This document shows positions 44,546 to 53,977 of a DNA stretch of 64,000 nt, piece by piece. The position numbers and the translations under genes were made by a program. The DNA is from Puniceibacterium sp. IMCC21224 (GTDB taxonomy: Bacteria; Pseudomonadota; Alphaproteobacteria; Rhodobacterales; Rhodobacteraceae). A model generated the notes under the pieces. It had not been told where the DNA came from. It worked only from the letters and a program-made list of their open reading frames with translations, and searched no databases. The stretch's first letter is position 1. Each line of letters opens with the position of its first letter. Where the stretch lies: contig NZ_LDPY01000001.1 in the NCBI RefSeq assembly GCF_001038505.1, forward strand, positions 3,720,001-3,784,000, read 5' to 3'.

Positions 44546-45736
44546 CTATTCGACCGGACGTCCGAACAGGACGATACAAAGACCCAGAAGGCTGAGGGCA
44601 AAGTATCCCGACGCCTTGATCCTTGCGCCCCTGGCCTGTGCGCTGCGGGCCGCGATCAGCGCTTGAAGTCCATAATACAGCGCAAACGCCCGCGAGGCGT
44701 AGGCGATGATCTGGAACACATCCGCGCTCCACGTCAATGCCAGACCAACCCCGACCAGCAACACATATCCCTGACGATGCGTGACCCGGCCATGGGTCAG
44801 TTCAGCGATCAGACCGCCCGATCCGCTGGTGTCAGCCACCGCCGCGCTGAATTGCGCCGCAAGCGCCGCCGCCACCAGCAATACGGGCAGGACCGGGGCG
44901 ACAACGCGCATCATATCGATGATCGCCGTCTCTTCCAACGTTACGCTGCCTGCCGGAAAGACATAGGCCAGCAGCAGCATGTAGACCATGTAGATCAGCG
45001 TCGCGAGGAGCTGCGCCAGCCGCATCGACCGGATTCGCGTCGACGCATCATAGCTTGCTCCAAGATAGCGCGATGTCTCAAACCCCTGCACCGTCACGAT
45101 CAGTCCGAATGCCAGCGTCAGGGCACCCAAACCGGACACCGTTGGCGACGTCCACAGCAGCGCGTCGTCGGACACACGATCAGCAAAATACCATGCCAGA
45201 CCGACCAATAGCCCTGCAATGATGGCCAGTTTGATGCCGACCGTGACCTGCTCCATCCGCTCAAGTGCGGAAAAGCCGCGCAGCCAGCCCACACTCAGGA
45301 TCAGCAACAACATTGCGGTGGTCAGCAACCGCGCGTGCAGCGGGTCGTTCCACGAGGTCAGACTGACCCCAAACGAGCCAAAGAGGTTCAGGTAGTAGGC
45401 CACCGACACAAAATAGGCAAAAGCCAGCGCCCACGAGGCCGCCGTTTCGATCCGCTGCTCACCCAGGGGGCGTTGCGGGCTGTGGTCGATTTCAGCAATG
45501 TTGCGACGGATCGCCGCCCCAAAGGCCCAGGCCACAAGGCACAAAACCACCATTATCAGCGGAGCGGCCCAGCCGTAGGATGCATTCAGGATCGGTCCCA
45601 GCACCAGAAACCCGCTGCCGATGATCGAGGCCAGAGGCGTGATCGTCGCCCGCCAAGTCACCGATTGCGCCAGCCGGGGCCACAGCAGCACACCAGCGGT
45701 CGCCAGCACGGCCAGTAATATCAAAGCATTTTCCAT
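44546..45736 (-). CDS. APC-superfamily-like permease, substrate unknown
   Basis: A 396-residue integral membrane protein with about eleven membrane spans. The segment ITPLASIIGSGFLVLGP near residue 32 resembles the first unwound helix of amino acid/polyamine permeases of the APC superfamily, and QGFETSRYLGASYD near 220 fits a substrate-loop. Start at 45736 (MENALIL); a reading from 45853 is longer but has no support. No neighbour hints at a substrate. Confidence 0.7.
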   Translation of the reverse strand: MENALILLAVLATAGVLLWPRLAQSVTWRATITPLASIIGSGFLVLGPILNASYGWAAPLIMVVLCLVAWAFGAAIRRNIAEIDHSPQRPLGEQRIETAASWALAFAYFVSVAYYLNLFGSFGVSLTSWNDPLHARLLTTAMLLLILSVGWLRGFSALERMEQVTVGIKLAIIAGLLVGLAWYFADRVSDDALLWTSPTVSGLGALTLAFGLIVTVQGFETSRYLGASYDASTRIRSMRLAQLLATLIYMVYMLLLAYVFPAGSVTLEETAIIDMMRVVAPVLPVLLVAAALAAQFSAAVADTSGSGGLIAELTHGRVTHRQGYVLLVGVGLALTWSADVFQIIAYASRAFALYYGLQALIAARSAQARGARIKASGYFALSLLGLCIVLFGRPVE

Positions 45737-45853
45737 GGTGACCCTCGCAGCACCGACATTGCGATGCGCATCCGCGTATCTGCCATGCAACTTACCTGCC
45801 TGCCACATGTTTCCCCGACATGGGCAGACCGCAAGATCCCGCCGAACATTCAA

Positions 45854-45882
45854 GGCCGCCCCAGAGTCGAACCGGGGCGGCC
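45854..45882 (-). terminator. GC-rich hairpin, probable terminator of the peroxiredoxin gene
   Basis: A 9-bp perfect stem GGCCGCCCC/GGGGCGGCC with an 11-nt loop. It lies about 80 nt downstream of the 45960 stop on the minus strand. There is no clear T run. Confidence 0.45.
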
Positions 45883-45959
45883 CTGCTTGATCTTTTCAAA
45901 TTTTCGGAACGCGCGACCCGCTGAATATTATTCTGAGCGATTCAGCGCACACTGCGCGC

Positions 45960-46613
45960 TTAGTCGGGCAGCTTTGCCATCCGCAAATAGGGCAATACGG
46001 TATCGAACGTGCCAAATTTTGCGGTGGCATCCTCGGCGCTGACCGTCGCGGGGATCACCACATCCTGACCAACCTGCCAGTTCGCCGGCGTCGCCACCGT
46101 GTACTTGGCCGCTGTCTGCAACCCGTCAAGCGCGCGCAGCACCTCAGCAAAGTTCCGACCGACATTCATCGGATAAGTCATCGACAACTTCAGCTTCTTA
46201 TCGGGGCCGACGATAAACACCACACGCACCGTGGCGGAATCGTTGGGTGTGCGGCCATCGGGCAAATAGGCCTCGGCCGGGAGCATATCGAACGCCTTGG
46301 CCACCGCCAGCCCGTCATCAGCGATAATCGGGAAACCCGCCTTTGTCCCAGCGACCTTTTCGATATCGCCCTTCCATTTCTTGTGATCCTCGACCCCGTC
46401 GACCGAAATCCCGATCACTTTGGTACCACGTTTTTCCCATTCGTCCGCCAGTTGCGCCACAGCGCTGAATTCCGTGGTGCAGACGGGGGTGAAATCCTTG
46501 GGATGCGAGAACAGGATCGCCCAGCTGTCGCCGATCCAGTCATGCAGTTTCAGCGTGCCCTGGTCAGTTTCAACCGTCAGATCGGGAATCGTGTCGTTTA
46601 TGCGCAGGCCCAT
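45960..46613 (-). CDS. 1-Cys peroxiredoxin (Prx6 family)
   Basis: A 217-residue thiol peroxidase of the Prx6 subfamily. The peroxidatic cysteine is in FTPVCTTE (near residue 47), preceded by FSHPKDF; the long C-terminal domain with YPMNVGRNFAEVLRALD is typical of Prx6 and there is no resolving Cys. It reduces H2O2 and lipid peroxides. The start is taken at 46613 (MGLRIND) with AGGGCTGATC upstream; a reading from 46646 adds 11 residues. Divergent from the aldehyde dehydrogenase. Confidence 0.92.
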   Translation of the reverse strand: MGLRINDTIPDLTVETDQGTLKLHDWIGDSWAILFSHPKDFTPVCTTEFSAVAQLADEWEKRGTKVIGISVDGVEDHKKWKGDIEKVAGTKAGFPIIADDGLAVAKAFDMLPAEAYLPDGRTPNDSATVRVVFIVGPDKKLKLSMTYPMNVGRNFAEVLRALDGLQTAAKYTVATPANWQVGQDVVIPATVSAEDATAKFGTFDTVLPYLRMAKLPD

Positions 46614-46778
46614 GATCAGCCCTCCATGTTTGAGTGTCTCTGACACAACCTAGTGACACTTGCGCCGCTTTGCATCCCCCTTGAAGCAGCCCCGGCGCAG
46701 TGACAATATATGATCAAATTCCTGCATGCTGGGCCGATCCGCCCCTGCGCGCACCATCTCACATACGGGAGAACCGAG

Positions 46779-48218
46779 ATGATCGAGAAACGCCAGTTCT
46801 ACATCAACGGCGCCTGGGTCAATGCCATCGACGGCACCGACCATCAGGTAATAGACCCCTCGACTGAAGACCCCTGTGCGGTGATCGCCCTCGGTGGGCA
46901 GGCCGACTCCGACGCCGCCGTGGCCGCAGCCAAGGCCGCTCTGCCCGGCTGGATGGCCACCCCACCGGCCGAGCGGATCGCGCTGGTCGAAAAGCTGCTC
47001 GAGGTGTACCAATCCCGCGCCGAAGAGATGTCGCAAGCGATGAGCCTTGAGATGGGTGCGCCCATCGACATGGCCCGCTCGGACCAGACCGGCGCCGGGT
47101 CCTGGCACCTCGCCAATTTCATCACAGCCGCCAAAGCATTTGAGTTTGAGGCACCGCTGAACGATCATAGCCCCAACGACCGTATCATCCACGAGGCGGT
47201 GGGCGTTGCAGCGCTGATCACGCCGTGGAACTGGCCGATGAACCAGGTCACGCTCAAGGTCGGCGCCGCCGCCGTCGCGGGCTGCGCCATGGTGCTGAAG
47301 CCGTCCGAGGAATCGCCGCTCAACGCGCTGCTCTTTGCCGAAATGATGGACGAGGCCGGATTTCCGCCGGGAGTGTTTAACCTGATAAACGGCGATGGCA
47401 CCGGCGTCGGCACGCAACTGTCATCGCACCCTGATGTCGATATGGTCAGCTTTACCGGTTCGACTCGCGCGGGTAAGCTGATCTCGAAAGCTGCAGCCGA
47501 AACACTGAAACGCGTGCACCTTGAGCTGGGCGGCAAGGGTGCCAACCTGATCTTTGCCGATGCCGATGCAAAGGCAGTGAAACGCGGCGTGCGTCATATG
47601 ATGGAAAACACCGGGCAATCATGCAACGCGCCATCACGCATGATGGTCGAGGCGCCGGTCTATGACCGCGTGGTGACCGAAGCCGCCGAGATCGCCACCG
47701 CCACCAAGGTTGGCCCGGCCTCCGAACCCGGTCGCCACATCGGCCCAGTGGTGAACGCCCTGCAATGGGGCAAGATCCAGGATCTGATCCAGAAAGGCAT
47801 CGACGAAGGCGCCCGCCTTGTCGCTGGCGGCACCGGACGTCCCGAAGGACTGAACCGAGGTTTCTTTGTTCGCCCCACGGTATTTGCCGACGTGACCCCG
47901 GATATGACTATCGCACGCGAGGAGATCTTTGGCCCGGTCCTGTCGATCCTAAAGTTCGACACCGAAGAAGAGGCGCTGCGCATCGCCAATGACACCCCCT
48001 ATGGCCTGACCAACTACGTCCAATCGGCGGACGACGCCCGTCGCAACCGCCTCGCCCGGCAGCTGCGCTCGGGTATGGTGGAAATGAATGGCCAATCCCG
48101 CTCAGCCGGGGCTCCGTTTGGCGGCATGAAACAGTCCGGCAATGGCCGCGAAGGCGGGAGCTGGGGCATCGCCGACTTCCTCGAAGTCAAGGCCGTCTCG
48201 GGCTGGGCCGCCGAGTAA
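46779..48218 (+). CDS. NAD(P)+-dependent aldehyde dehydrogenase
   Basis: A 479-residue aldehyde dehydrogenase. FTGSTRAGK, LELGGKGANLIF (catalytic Glu), and the nucleophile Cys region ENTGQSCNAPSR are intact; EEIFGPV and the C-terminal GMKQSGNGREGG are also present. Substrate not fixed; candidates are aliphatic, betaine or aminoadipate semialdehydes. The start at 46779 has GGGAGAAC upstream. A hairpin and a MITE-like element lie after the stop. Confidence 0.92.
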   Translation: MIEKRQFYINGAWVNAIDGTDHQVIDPSTEDPCAVIALGGQADSDAAVAAAKAALPGWMATPPAERIALVEKLLEVYQSRAEEMSQAMSLEMGAPIDMARSDQTGAGSWHLANFITAAKAFEFEAPLNDHSPNDRIIHEAVGVAALITPWNWPMNQVTLKVGAAAVAGCAMVLKPSEESPLNALLFAEMMDEAGFPPGVFNLINGDGTGVGTQLSSHPDVDMVSFTGSTRAGKLISKAAAETLKRVHLELGGKGANLIFADADAKAVKRGVRHMMENTGQSCNAPSRMMVEAPVYDRVVTEAAEIATATKVGPASEPGRHIGPVVNALQWGKIQDLIQKGIDEGARLVAGGTGRPEGLNRGFFVRPTVFADVTPDMTIAREEIFGPVLSILKFDTEEEALRIANDTPYGLTNYVQSADDARRNRLARQLRSGMVEMNGQSRSAGAPFGGMKQSGNGREGGSWGIADFLEVKAVSGWAAE

Positions 48219-48226
48219 GCTGACCG

Positions 48227-48251
48227 CGCGGCGCAAAACAACTGCGCCGCG
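48227..48251 (+). terminator. Hairpin after the aldehyde dehydrogenase gene
   Basis: A 9-bp perfect stem CGCGGCGCA/TGCGCCGCG with loop AAACAAC, 8 nt after the stop. It has no T run, so it may be a factor-assisted terminator or a transcript-stabilising stem. Confidence 0.5.
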
Positions 48252-48270
48252 TAGAGCCCGAGCTTGCAAT

Positions 48271-48410
48271 GCGTATTTAAAAAGGGAAGAAGCCTAAAAG
48301 AGAGGTCAGCGGGCCAGCTATGGCTGCCTTAACGATACGGAATAGTAGCGTTTCGACCCAACGTTAGATCCGGTCCATTCCGCCTTGGCTTCTTCTCTTT
48401 AAAAATACGC
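48271..48410. repeat. 140-bp MITE-like unit bounded by inverted copies of the dispersed repeat (copies 4 and 5)
   Basis: The left arm (48271-48294: GCGTATTTAAAAAGG, then GAAGAAGCC) and the right arm (48387-48410) are inverted copies of the same 24-bp motif; the right arm reads on the other strand GCGTATTTTTAAAGAG, then AAGAAGCC. The ~92-bp core has no ORF. Such a unit could move as a non-autonomous element or fold into a long hairpin. Confidence 0.55.
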
Positions 48411-48439
48411 TCTTTCGCCCCGTCGCGGTAAAGCAGCGT

Positions 48440-49087
48440 TCAGAATGGCGCGGGACAACGAAACCGGATGCCTTCGCCGCCATCCGGATGACGCAACCGC
48501 AGTTCCTGCGCATGCAGCATCATCCGGGGGTAGGCCCCGCTCGTTTCAGGCGCATATAGCGGATCGCCCAAAATAGGGTGCCCCAACGCCACCATGTGCA
48601 CCCGCAGCTGATGACTGCGCCCCGTATGCGGCATCAGCTGCACCCGGCTTTCGTCGTCCCCCGCCCGTAGCACGCGCCAGTCAGTAAGCGCTGCGCGCCC
48701 TTCGGCGTGGTCGACCTTTTGAAGCGGCCGGTTCGGCCAATCGGCGCAGATCGGCAGATCCACGGTGCCGGTCTTTGGCTCCAGCCGCCCGGCCACCCGC
48801 GCCAGATAGGTCTTTTTCGCTGTCCGTTTTTCAAACTGAAGCCCGAGGTGGCGCTGCGCATGCCGCGTCAGCGCAAACACGATGACACCCGAGGTATCGC
48901 GGTCGAGCCGATGCACCAGCAGAACCATGGGAAACGCCTCTTTCAGCCGCTCGATCAGGCAATCGGCCAGACCCTCGCCCTTGCCCGGAACGGACAAAAG
49001 CCCCGCGGGTTTGTCGACCACCAGGATTTCGTGATCGTCATGTAGCACCCGGATCGGGTCCTGCGGCGGGTCATAATGCGTGTCCAT
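48440..49087 (-). CDS. RluA-family pseudouridine synthase
   Basis: A 215-residue pseudouridine synthase with the catalytic Asp in HRLDRDTSGV (near residue 62) and the RluA end motif QLRVHMVALGHPILGDPLY. No S4 domain, so closest to RluA itself (23S rRNA position 746 and tRNA position 32 in E. coli), but the exact target cannot be told. Monocistronic on the minus strand. Confidence 0.88.
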   Translation of the reverse strand: MDTHYDPPQDPIRVLHDDHEILVVDKPAGLLSVPGKGEGLADCLIERLKEAFPMVLLVHRLDRDTSGVIVFALTRHAQRHLGLQFEKRTAKKTYLARVAGRLEPKTGTVDLPICADWPNRPLQKVDHAEGRAALTDWRVLRAGDDESRVQLMPHTGRSHQLRVHMVALGHPILGDPLYAPETSGAYPRMMLHAQELRLRHPDGGEGIRFRCPAPF

Positions 49088-49240
49088 CCGCCCCTAGTGG
49101 CAAAAGCAGCCGGTCCCTGCAAGGGCAAGCGAACGCCCCCTGGCCCGGTCCATCAGCTCAGAGCCCCGGCGTTAGCGCGACGAGCAAAAGCGGTGGCGAC
49201 CGAAACCAGCTTCGACCAGCCTGCGGCTAGGCACGCCGCG

Positions 49241-51676
49241 TCACGCCCGGAGGCCAATGTTTTCTGGGTCCCAGAGCGGCTGGCCCGGTTGCACCACGGC
49301 ACTGTAGCGCTGGCCGTAAATCTCGACTTCCAGCTCGGTGCCCGCCACGGCCAGATCCGCCCGCAGCATCCCCAACGCGACTGAGGCGCCGACGCGGTAG
49401 CCCCACGCGCCGCTGGTCGTCTCGCCGACTACAGCGTCGCTGTGCCAGAGGCTGGACATGTAGGGCGCATCGCAATCCCCTGCGTCGATCAACAGCGTCA
49501 CAAACTTTTTGGCAGATCCCTGCTGCTGTTCCGCCTGCAATGCCGGTTTGCCAGGAAATTCCTTGTCCCAACGAATGAACCGGTCCAGCCCGCCTTCGAG
49601 CAAGGAATAGTCGGTCGAGAGGTCCCCCTTCCATGCGCGGTACCCCTTTTCGATACGCAGGGAATTGAGGGCAAACATGCCAAAAGGTGTCGCCCCTGTC
49701 CCCGTCACAGCATCCCAGATCACCGGAGCATCGTCGGTCATGCAGTGGACTTCCCACCCCAGTTCCCCGGCGAACGACACCCGGAGCAGCACACACTCGC
49801 ACCCGCAAACCTGGGCCTGCTGAAAAGACAGCCACGGCAAGGTCAAATCCGCATTCGTAAGTGGTGCGAGAGTATCGCGCGCCTTTGGGCCGGTCACCAG
49901 CAGGCATTCGTATTTGTCACTGCGGTCATCGACCTTGACCCCATCCGGCAACCCCCGCTGCAACACGTCGCGGTCATGCCATTGCGCCACTGCGGCAGTG
50001 ATCAGCCAGATGCTGTCATCCGATTGCGGGATCACCGACATCTCGGTCAGGATGCGTCCTCTGTCATCGGGGAAATACGCCAGCCCGACGCGACCCGGCT
50101 TGGGCAGATGCGAACAGGTCAGCCGATCGATATGCGCCCGTGCGCCGGGTCCTTCTACAGCCAGCCGGGTAAAGCCGGATATCGCGAGGATGCCGCAAGT
50201 GTCGCGCACAGCCTCGCATTCTTGTTGCACCCGCGCCGCCCAGGGGCCGTTTCGATCCCATGTCTGACTGGCCGCTTCTGAGGTGTCGTCGCCTGGGGCC
50301 GCAAACCAATTCGCACGTTCCCAGCCGTTGTAGGCACCAAACTGCGCCCCGACCCGTTCCAATCGGGACTGCAGTGGCGAGAGGCGTTTGTTCCGGCCTG
50401 CGGGCCACGTATGATGCGGAAAGTGCATCGCATATTCATGGCCATAGGTTTCGACCGCTTTGGCGTTGCAATAATCCTGATCGACATAGCCAGTGTAGCG
50501 GCGCGGATCGACAGCCCACATATCCCATTCGGTGCAGCCTTCGGTGATCCATTCGGCCAGCACCTTGCCCGCGCCCCCTGCCTGCGTGATGCCAAAGGTA
50601 AAGACGCAGGCCTCGTAGGCGTTTGGCACGCCGGGCATCGGCCCGATCAGCGGCAGACCGTCGGGCGCATAGGGGATCGGCCCGTTGATGACCCGCCCCA
50701 CGCCAGCCGTGCCCAGGATTGGAACGCGGGCCATCGCATCCTCGATATACCATTCCAGCCGGTCGAGGTCGTCGGGGTACAGTTGAAACGAAAAATCCTC
50801 GGGCATGGGATCGTCGGGCGTGACCCAATGCGGTTTGCAGTTTCTCTCGTACGGGCCAAGGTTCAGGCCAAATTTCTCTTGCCGCAGGTAATAGGAACTG
50901 TCCACGTCGCGCAGCAGCGGCAACTTGCCGTTTTCTTTGGACCAGGCCTCAAGCTCGGGCACGGGTTCCGTCAGGAAATACTGGTGGCTCATCACGGTCA
51001 TCGGCACGGTGCGGCCACCGTAGGGTTTGAACCACTCACCAACCTTTTGCGCATAATAGCCCGCCGCGTTGACCACCTTGTCGCAGCGGATTTCGCCTTT
51101 TTCCGTCTCGACCACCCATTCGTCGCCTTCGCGGCGCACGCCGGTTGCAGGGGTGAACCGCAGGATCTGCGCGCCCATCTGACGCGCGCCTTTGGCCAGC
51201 GCCTGTGTCAACTGTGCGGGGTCGATGTCACCATCGTCGGGATCATAGAGCGCCCCGGCCAGATCGTGGGTCTCCATAAACGGATAGCGGTCCTTGAGGT
51301 CCGAGATCTGCATCATCTCAAGATCCAGACCCTGATACCGTCCCATACCGCGGGCCCGTTCAAACTCCATCACCCGCTCTTTGCTGTGGCCCAGCCGGAT
51401 TGACCCCGAGACGTGGTAGTTCATCGGGTAATCAACCTCTTCCCCCAGGGTGCGATACAGTTCCAGCGAATAGCGCTGCATATTCATCACCGCCCAGGAG
51501 GTGCTGAAGGATGGGCAGTTGCCCGCGGCGTGCCACGTGCTGCCGGCTGTCAATTCGTTCTTTTCCAGCAGGACACAATCGCTCCAGCCCGCCTTGGCCA
51601 GATGATAGAGCACCGAAACGCCCACCGCGCCCCCGCCGATAATCACCACGCGGGCTGTCGTCGGAAAATCTGCCAT
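49241..51676 (-). CDS. FAD-dependent dimethylglycine/sarcosine dehydrogenase-like protein fused to GcvT domain
   Basis: An 811-residue two-domain protein. N-terminal FAD oxidoreductase (DAO fold): VVIIGGGAVGVSVLYHL and TAGSTWHAAG (flavin His). The C-terminal half is a GcvT aminomethyltransferase domain that passes one-carbon units to tetrahydrofolate, ending with KGYRAWKGDLSTDYSLLEGGL and WDPENIGLRA. Typical substrates are dimethylglycine or sarcosine. The start at 51676 has GGAGATC upstream; the longer reading to 51718 is unlikely. LysE-type gene upstream on the same strand. Confidence 0.9.
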   Translation of the reverse strand: MADFPTTARVVIIGGGAVGVSVLYHLAKAGWSDCVLLEKNELTAGSTWHAAGNCPSFSTSWAVMNMQRYSLELYRTLGEEVDYPMNYHVSGSIRLGHSKERVMEFERARGMGRYQGLDLEMMQISDLKDRYPFMETHDLAGALYDPDDGDIDPAQLTQALAKGARQMGAQILRFTPATGVRREGDEWVVETEKGEIRCDKVVNAAGYYAQKVGEWFKPYGGRTVPMTVMSHQYFLTEPVPELEAWSKENGKLPLLRDVDSSYYLRQEKFGLNLGPYERNCKPHWVTPDDPMPEDFSFQLYPDDLDRLEWYIEDAMARVPILGTAGVGRVINGPIPYAPDGLPLIGPMPGVPNAYEACVFTFGITQAGGAGKVLAEWITEGCTEWDMWAVDPRRYTGYVDQDYCNAKAVETYGHEYAMHFPHHTWPAGRNKRLSPLQSRLERVGAQFGAYNGWERANWFAAPGDDTSEAASQTWDRNGPWAARVQQECEAVRDTCGILAISGFTRLAVEGPGARAHIDRLTCSHLPKPGRVGLAYFPDDRGRILTEMSVIPQSDDSIWLITAAVAQWHDRDVLQRGLPDGVKVDDRSDKYECLLVTGPKARDTLAPLTNADLTLPWLSFQQAQVCGCECVLLRVSFAGELGWEVHCMTDDAPVIWDAVTGTGATPFGMFALNSLRIEKGYRAWKGDLSTDYSLLEGGLDRFIRWDKEFPGKPALQAEQQQGSAKKFVTLLIDAGDCDAPYMSSLWHSDAVVGETTSGAWGYRVGASVALGMLRADLAVAGTELEVEIYGQRYSAVVQPGQPLWDPENIGLRA

Positions 51677-51771
51677 GGTCCTGATCTCCTGTCCGTCGCC
51701 GGAGCGCTTTGTGGCCACCGGGATTGTTTAGGGTGTTGTAGTCTGTACGCGTATCAAAGCGGCGTTCGGGG

Positions 51772-52395
51772 TCAGTTCACAGCCAGCCGGGCTGCCAGAC
51801 CGCCAAAGATCACAGCCGATATCCGGTTCATCCGGCGTGCATTGCGCCGCACCCGCGCGGCGAGCAATCCGGCAAAGATCCCATAGAGCCCGTCCGTCAC
51901 CACCCCGCCCAGCGTCAGTAGCGACCCCAATATGATGATCTGATGCCAGACCGGTCCAATTGCCGGATCGGCAAATTGCGGCAGAAAGGCCAGAACAAAC
52001 AGCCCGACCTTGGGGTTCAGGATATTGGTGACAAAACCACGCCGGAACGCACGCAGGATATCGGCGCGTCCCGCACGTTCGGGCAAGGCGCCGGTGTCGG
52101 TCCAGGCCTTCCAGGCAAGCCATGCCAGATAGGCAGCCCCGGCATAGCGCACCACATCCAGCGTCGCAGGCGAGGCCGCGACCAGCGCGGCCAGTCCCGC
52201 CGCCGCCATCATCACATGCACCAGTACGCCAAGGGAAATGCCGCAGGCCGCTGCAACCCCTGCGCGCGGGCCACCCGATACCCCGCTGGCGATGGTGAAC
52301 ATCATGTCCGCGCCGGGCGTCAGGTAAAGCAGCATCGACGCCCCCATAAAGGTCACGATGGTCCAGAACTCCATTCCTAGGGCCGTCTCAATCAT
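51772..52395 (-). CDS. LysE-family amino acid exporter (1)
   Basis: A 207-residue inner-membrane protein with about six spans and the LysE/RhtB mark LTPGADMMFTIASG near residue 25. It exports amino acids or related metabolites; substrate unknown. It starts 3 nt after the GFA gene stop, and ends 95 nt before the dehydrogenase-GcvT gene. It shares its fold with the gene at 52772. Confidence 0.9.
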   Translation of the reverse strand: MIETALGMEFWTIVTFMGASMLLYLTPGADMMFTIASGVSGGPRAGVAAACGISLGVLVHVMMAAAGLAALVAASPATLDVVRYAGAAYLAWLAWKAWTDTGALPERAGRADILRAFRRGFVTNILNPKVGLFVLAFLPQFADPAIGPVWHQIIILGSLLTLGGVVTDGLYGIFAGLLAARVRRNARRMNRISAVIFGGLAARLAVN

Positions 52396-52398
52396 CGC

Positions 52399-52767
52399 TT
52401 AGTCCTTTTGTGGCAGGCCGTCCGACAGGGTGTAATAGTCCCCGCGATCTGAGGTGAAGATATGCTTTTCCAGCGCCAGCCCGGTTGGCCCGTCGATGGC
52501 GCCCAATGCAAAACTTATCATGGTTTCGCCGGTGCCCTGCCAGAACAGGAACGCGCCGCAGGTCGGGCAGATGCCGCGCCGGGCGCGGGGGCTGGCGTGG
52601 AACCATGTAACCGGTCCCGCGATGATGATCTGGTCCTGTGGCACCTGCGCTGAGGCCCAGATATGACCCGACATCTTGCGACACTGGCGGCAATGGCAGG
52701 CCGACGCGCCTGTCGGCGCTGCGTTGACCGTAAAGGCGATGTTTCCGCAGCAACAGCTTCCTCGCAT
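52399..52767 (-). CDS. GFA-family (glutathione-dependent formaldehyde-activating-like) Zn protein
   Basis: A 122-residue GFA/CENP-V family protein. The zinc-site cysteines are GSCCCGNI at the N-terminus, ACHCRQCRKMSG near residue 37 and CPTCGAFLF near 84. Family members bind Zn twice and were named for S-hydroxymethylglutathione formation, a role later doubted for most members. Inserted between two LysE-type genes with 3-4 nt gaps, so likely cotranscribed. Confidence 0.88.
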   Translation of the reverse strand: MRGSCCCGNIAFTVNAAPTGASACHCRQCRKMSGHIWASAQVPQDQIIIAGPVTWFHASPRARRGICPTCGAFLFWQGTGETMISFALGAIDGPTGLALEKHIFTSDRGDYYTLSDGLPQKD

Positions 52768-52771
52768 TGGT

Positions 52772-53392
52772 CTACCTCCCTAGCGGCAGGGCACTGGCGC
52801 CCAGCAACAGCCCATAGATTATAAAGCACCCCGCCATGATACGACGCACAACGCGGTTGCCGACCGCCCCCAGCGCCGCCCGCCCCAGTGCTGCACCCAG
52901 CGCAGTATAGGTACAATAACTGGCGGCTGTGATGCTTAGTGCCGTTGGCACGATAACCCACATCTGCGTCATCACCGGCACATCCGGCTGCACAAATTGC
53001 GTGAACGCCGCAAGGTAGCCCGCAACTGATTTCGGGTTGATCGTGGCGATGGCCAGCGCCCGGAGATAGATCTGGCCCGCCGGTGCCTCTGTTGCCCGGA
53101 ACGGCGTTTCGGCCGCGATCCAGCCGCGTACACCCATCCAGATCAAAAAGCCCGCGCCGATAATCTTGGCCACCAGAAACCCGGTCGGAGAGGTGGTCAG
53201 CAGTGCCGTCACCCCCACCGCCGACAGGCTGAGGAACAGCAGCGATTGCGTGAGGATTGCCGCCACGCCCCACAGGGCGCGGACAAAGCCCAGCCGCATG
53301 CCGTTCTGGATGCAGTTGACTGCGTTCGGTCCGGGTGAGGTGACAAAGACCACCCAGAACAGCGCAAAAATGGTCCAACCCTGAAATGACAT
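52772..53392 (-). CDS. LysE-family amino acid exporter (2)
   Basis: A 206-residue six-span protein. The LysE mark VFVTSPGPNAVNCIQNG is near residue 20. The start at 53392 lies on the last base of the regulator stop (TGATG), so it is translationally coupled to the XRE-cupin gene. It and the exporter at 51772 flank the GFA gene. Substrate unknown, but the cupin in the regulator suggests the exported or sensed compound is a small amino acid-like ligand. Confidence 0.88.
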   Translation of the reverse strand: MSFQGWTIFALFWVVFVTSPGPNAVNCIQNGMRLGFVRALWGVAAILTQSLLFLSLSAVGVTALLTTSPTGFLVAKIIGAGFLIWMGVRGWIAAETPFRATEAPAGQIYLRALAIATINPKSVAGYLAAFTQFVQPDVPVMTQMWVIVPTALSITAASYCTYTALGAALGRAALGAVGNRVVRRIMAGCFIIYGLLLGASALPLGR

Positions 53393-53964
53393 CAATACAC
53401 CGGCGGCGCGATGACCCAGATCGCCACGGCGGGGTCATCATAAGGGTTGATCCAGCGAAACGGCTCGCCTCGGATGCGGAAACTGTCGCCGGGGCCAAGG
53501 GTGAAACGGCGCGGCCCGACTTCAAGGTCGAGCCGCCCGGACAACAGATAGCCGACCTCTTGGGTCGGGCGGGTGACGGGTTCATCGATTGCGGAATGTG
53601 GCTCGAACGTGGAATGCACCATTTCGAAATCATCCGTCAAATCGGGGGACAACAATTCCTCGATCAATCCAGCGCCGCGCGATCCTATGGCCCGGCGTGC
53701 CCCCTTGCGCACGACCCACCCGGCCTCGTCCGCGGAGGCCTGCGTCTGTCCGAAAAGCATCGAGACCGAGATATCCAGCGCAGCCGCGATGTGGCGCAGA
53801 TCAGTCACAGAAGGCTCCGAGAGATCGCGCTCTACCTGGCTCAGCCATCCCACCGAGCGGCCAAGACGAGTTGCGAGATCCGCCAGTGTAAAGCTCCGTG
53901 CCTTACGCAGGGTCCGCAGATCGGCCCCAAGGCTGCGCGACAGGTCAGGCTGGCTATGCTGCAT
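53392..53964 (-). CDS. XRE-family transcriptional regulator with C-terminal cupin
   Basis: A 190-residue regulator. Helix-turn-helix (about residues 14-68): LGADLRTLRKARSFTLADLA and GWLSQVERDLSEPSV. Cupin sensor domain (about 110-185): PTQEVGYLLSGRLDL, and GDSFRIRG. Controls the operon it heads (LysE-GFA-LysE) or a metabolite catabolic unit. Two palindromes in the intergenic region upstream (53978-54044) are candidate binding sites. Confidence 0.92.
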   Translation of the reverse strand: MQHSQPDLSRSLGADLRTLRKARSFTLADLATRLGRSVGWLSQVERDLSEPSVTDLRHIAAALDISVSMLFGQTQASADEAGWVVRKGARRAIGSRGAGLIEELLSPDLTDDFEMVHSTFEPHSAIDEPVTRPTQEVGYLLSGRLDLEVGPRRFTLGPGDSFRIRGEPFRWINPYDDPAVAIWVIAPPVY

Positions 53965-53977
53965 CCGGCGATTCCCG

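Noticed and set aside
45854..45882. Minus strand looks like a tRNA T arm (TTCGACT loop with 5-bp stem)
   Set aside because: No matching acceptor, D or anticodon arm exists around it; the 9-bp perfect stem fits a terminator better.
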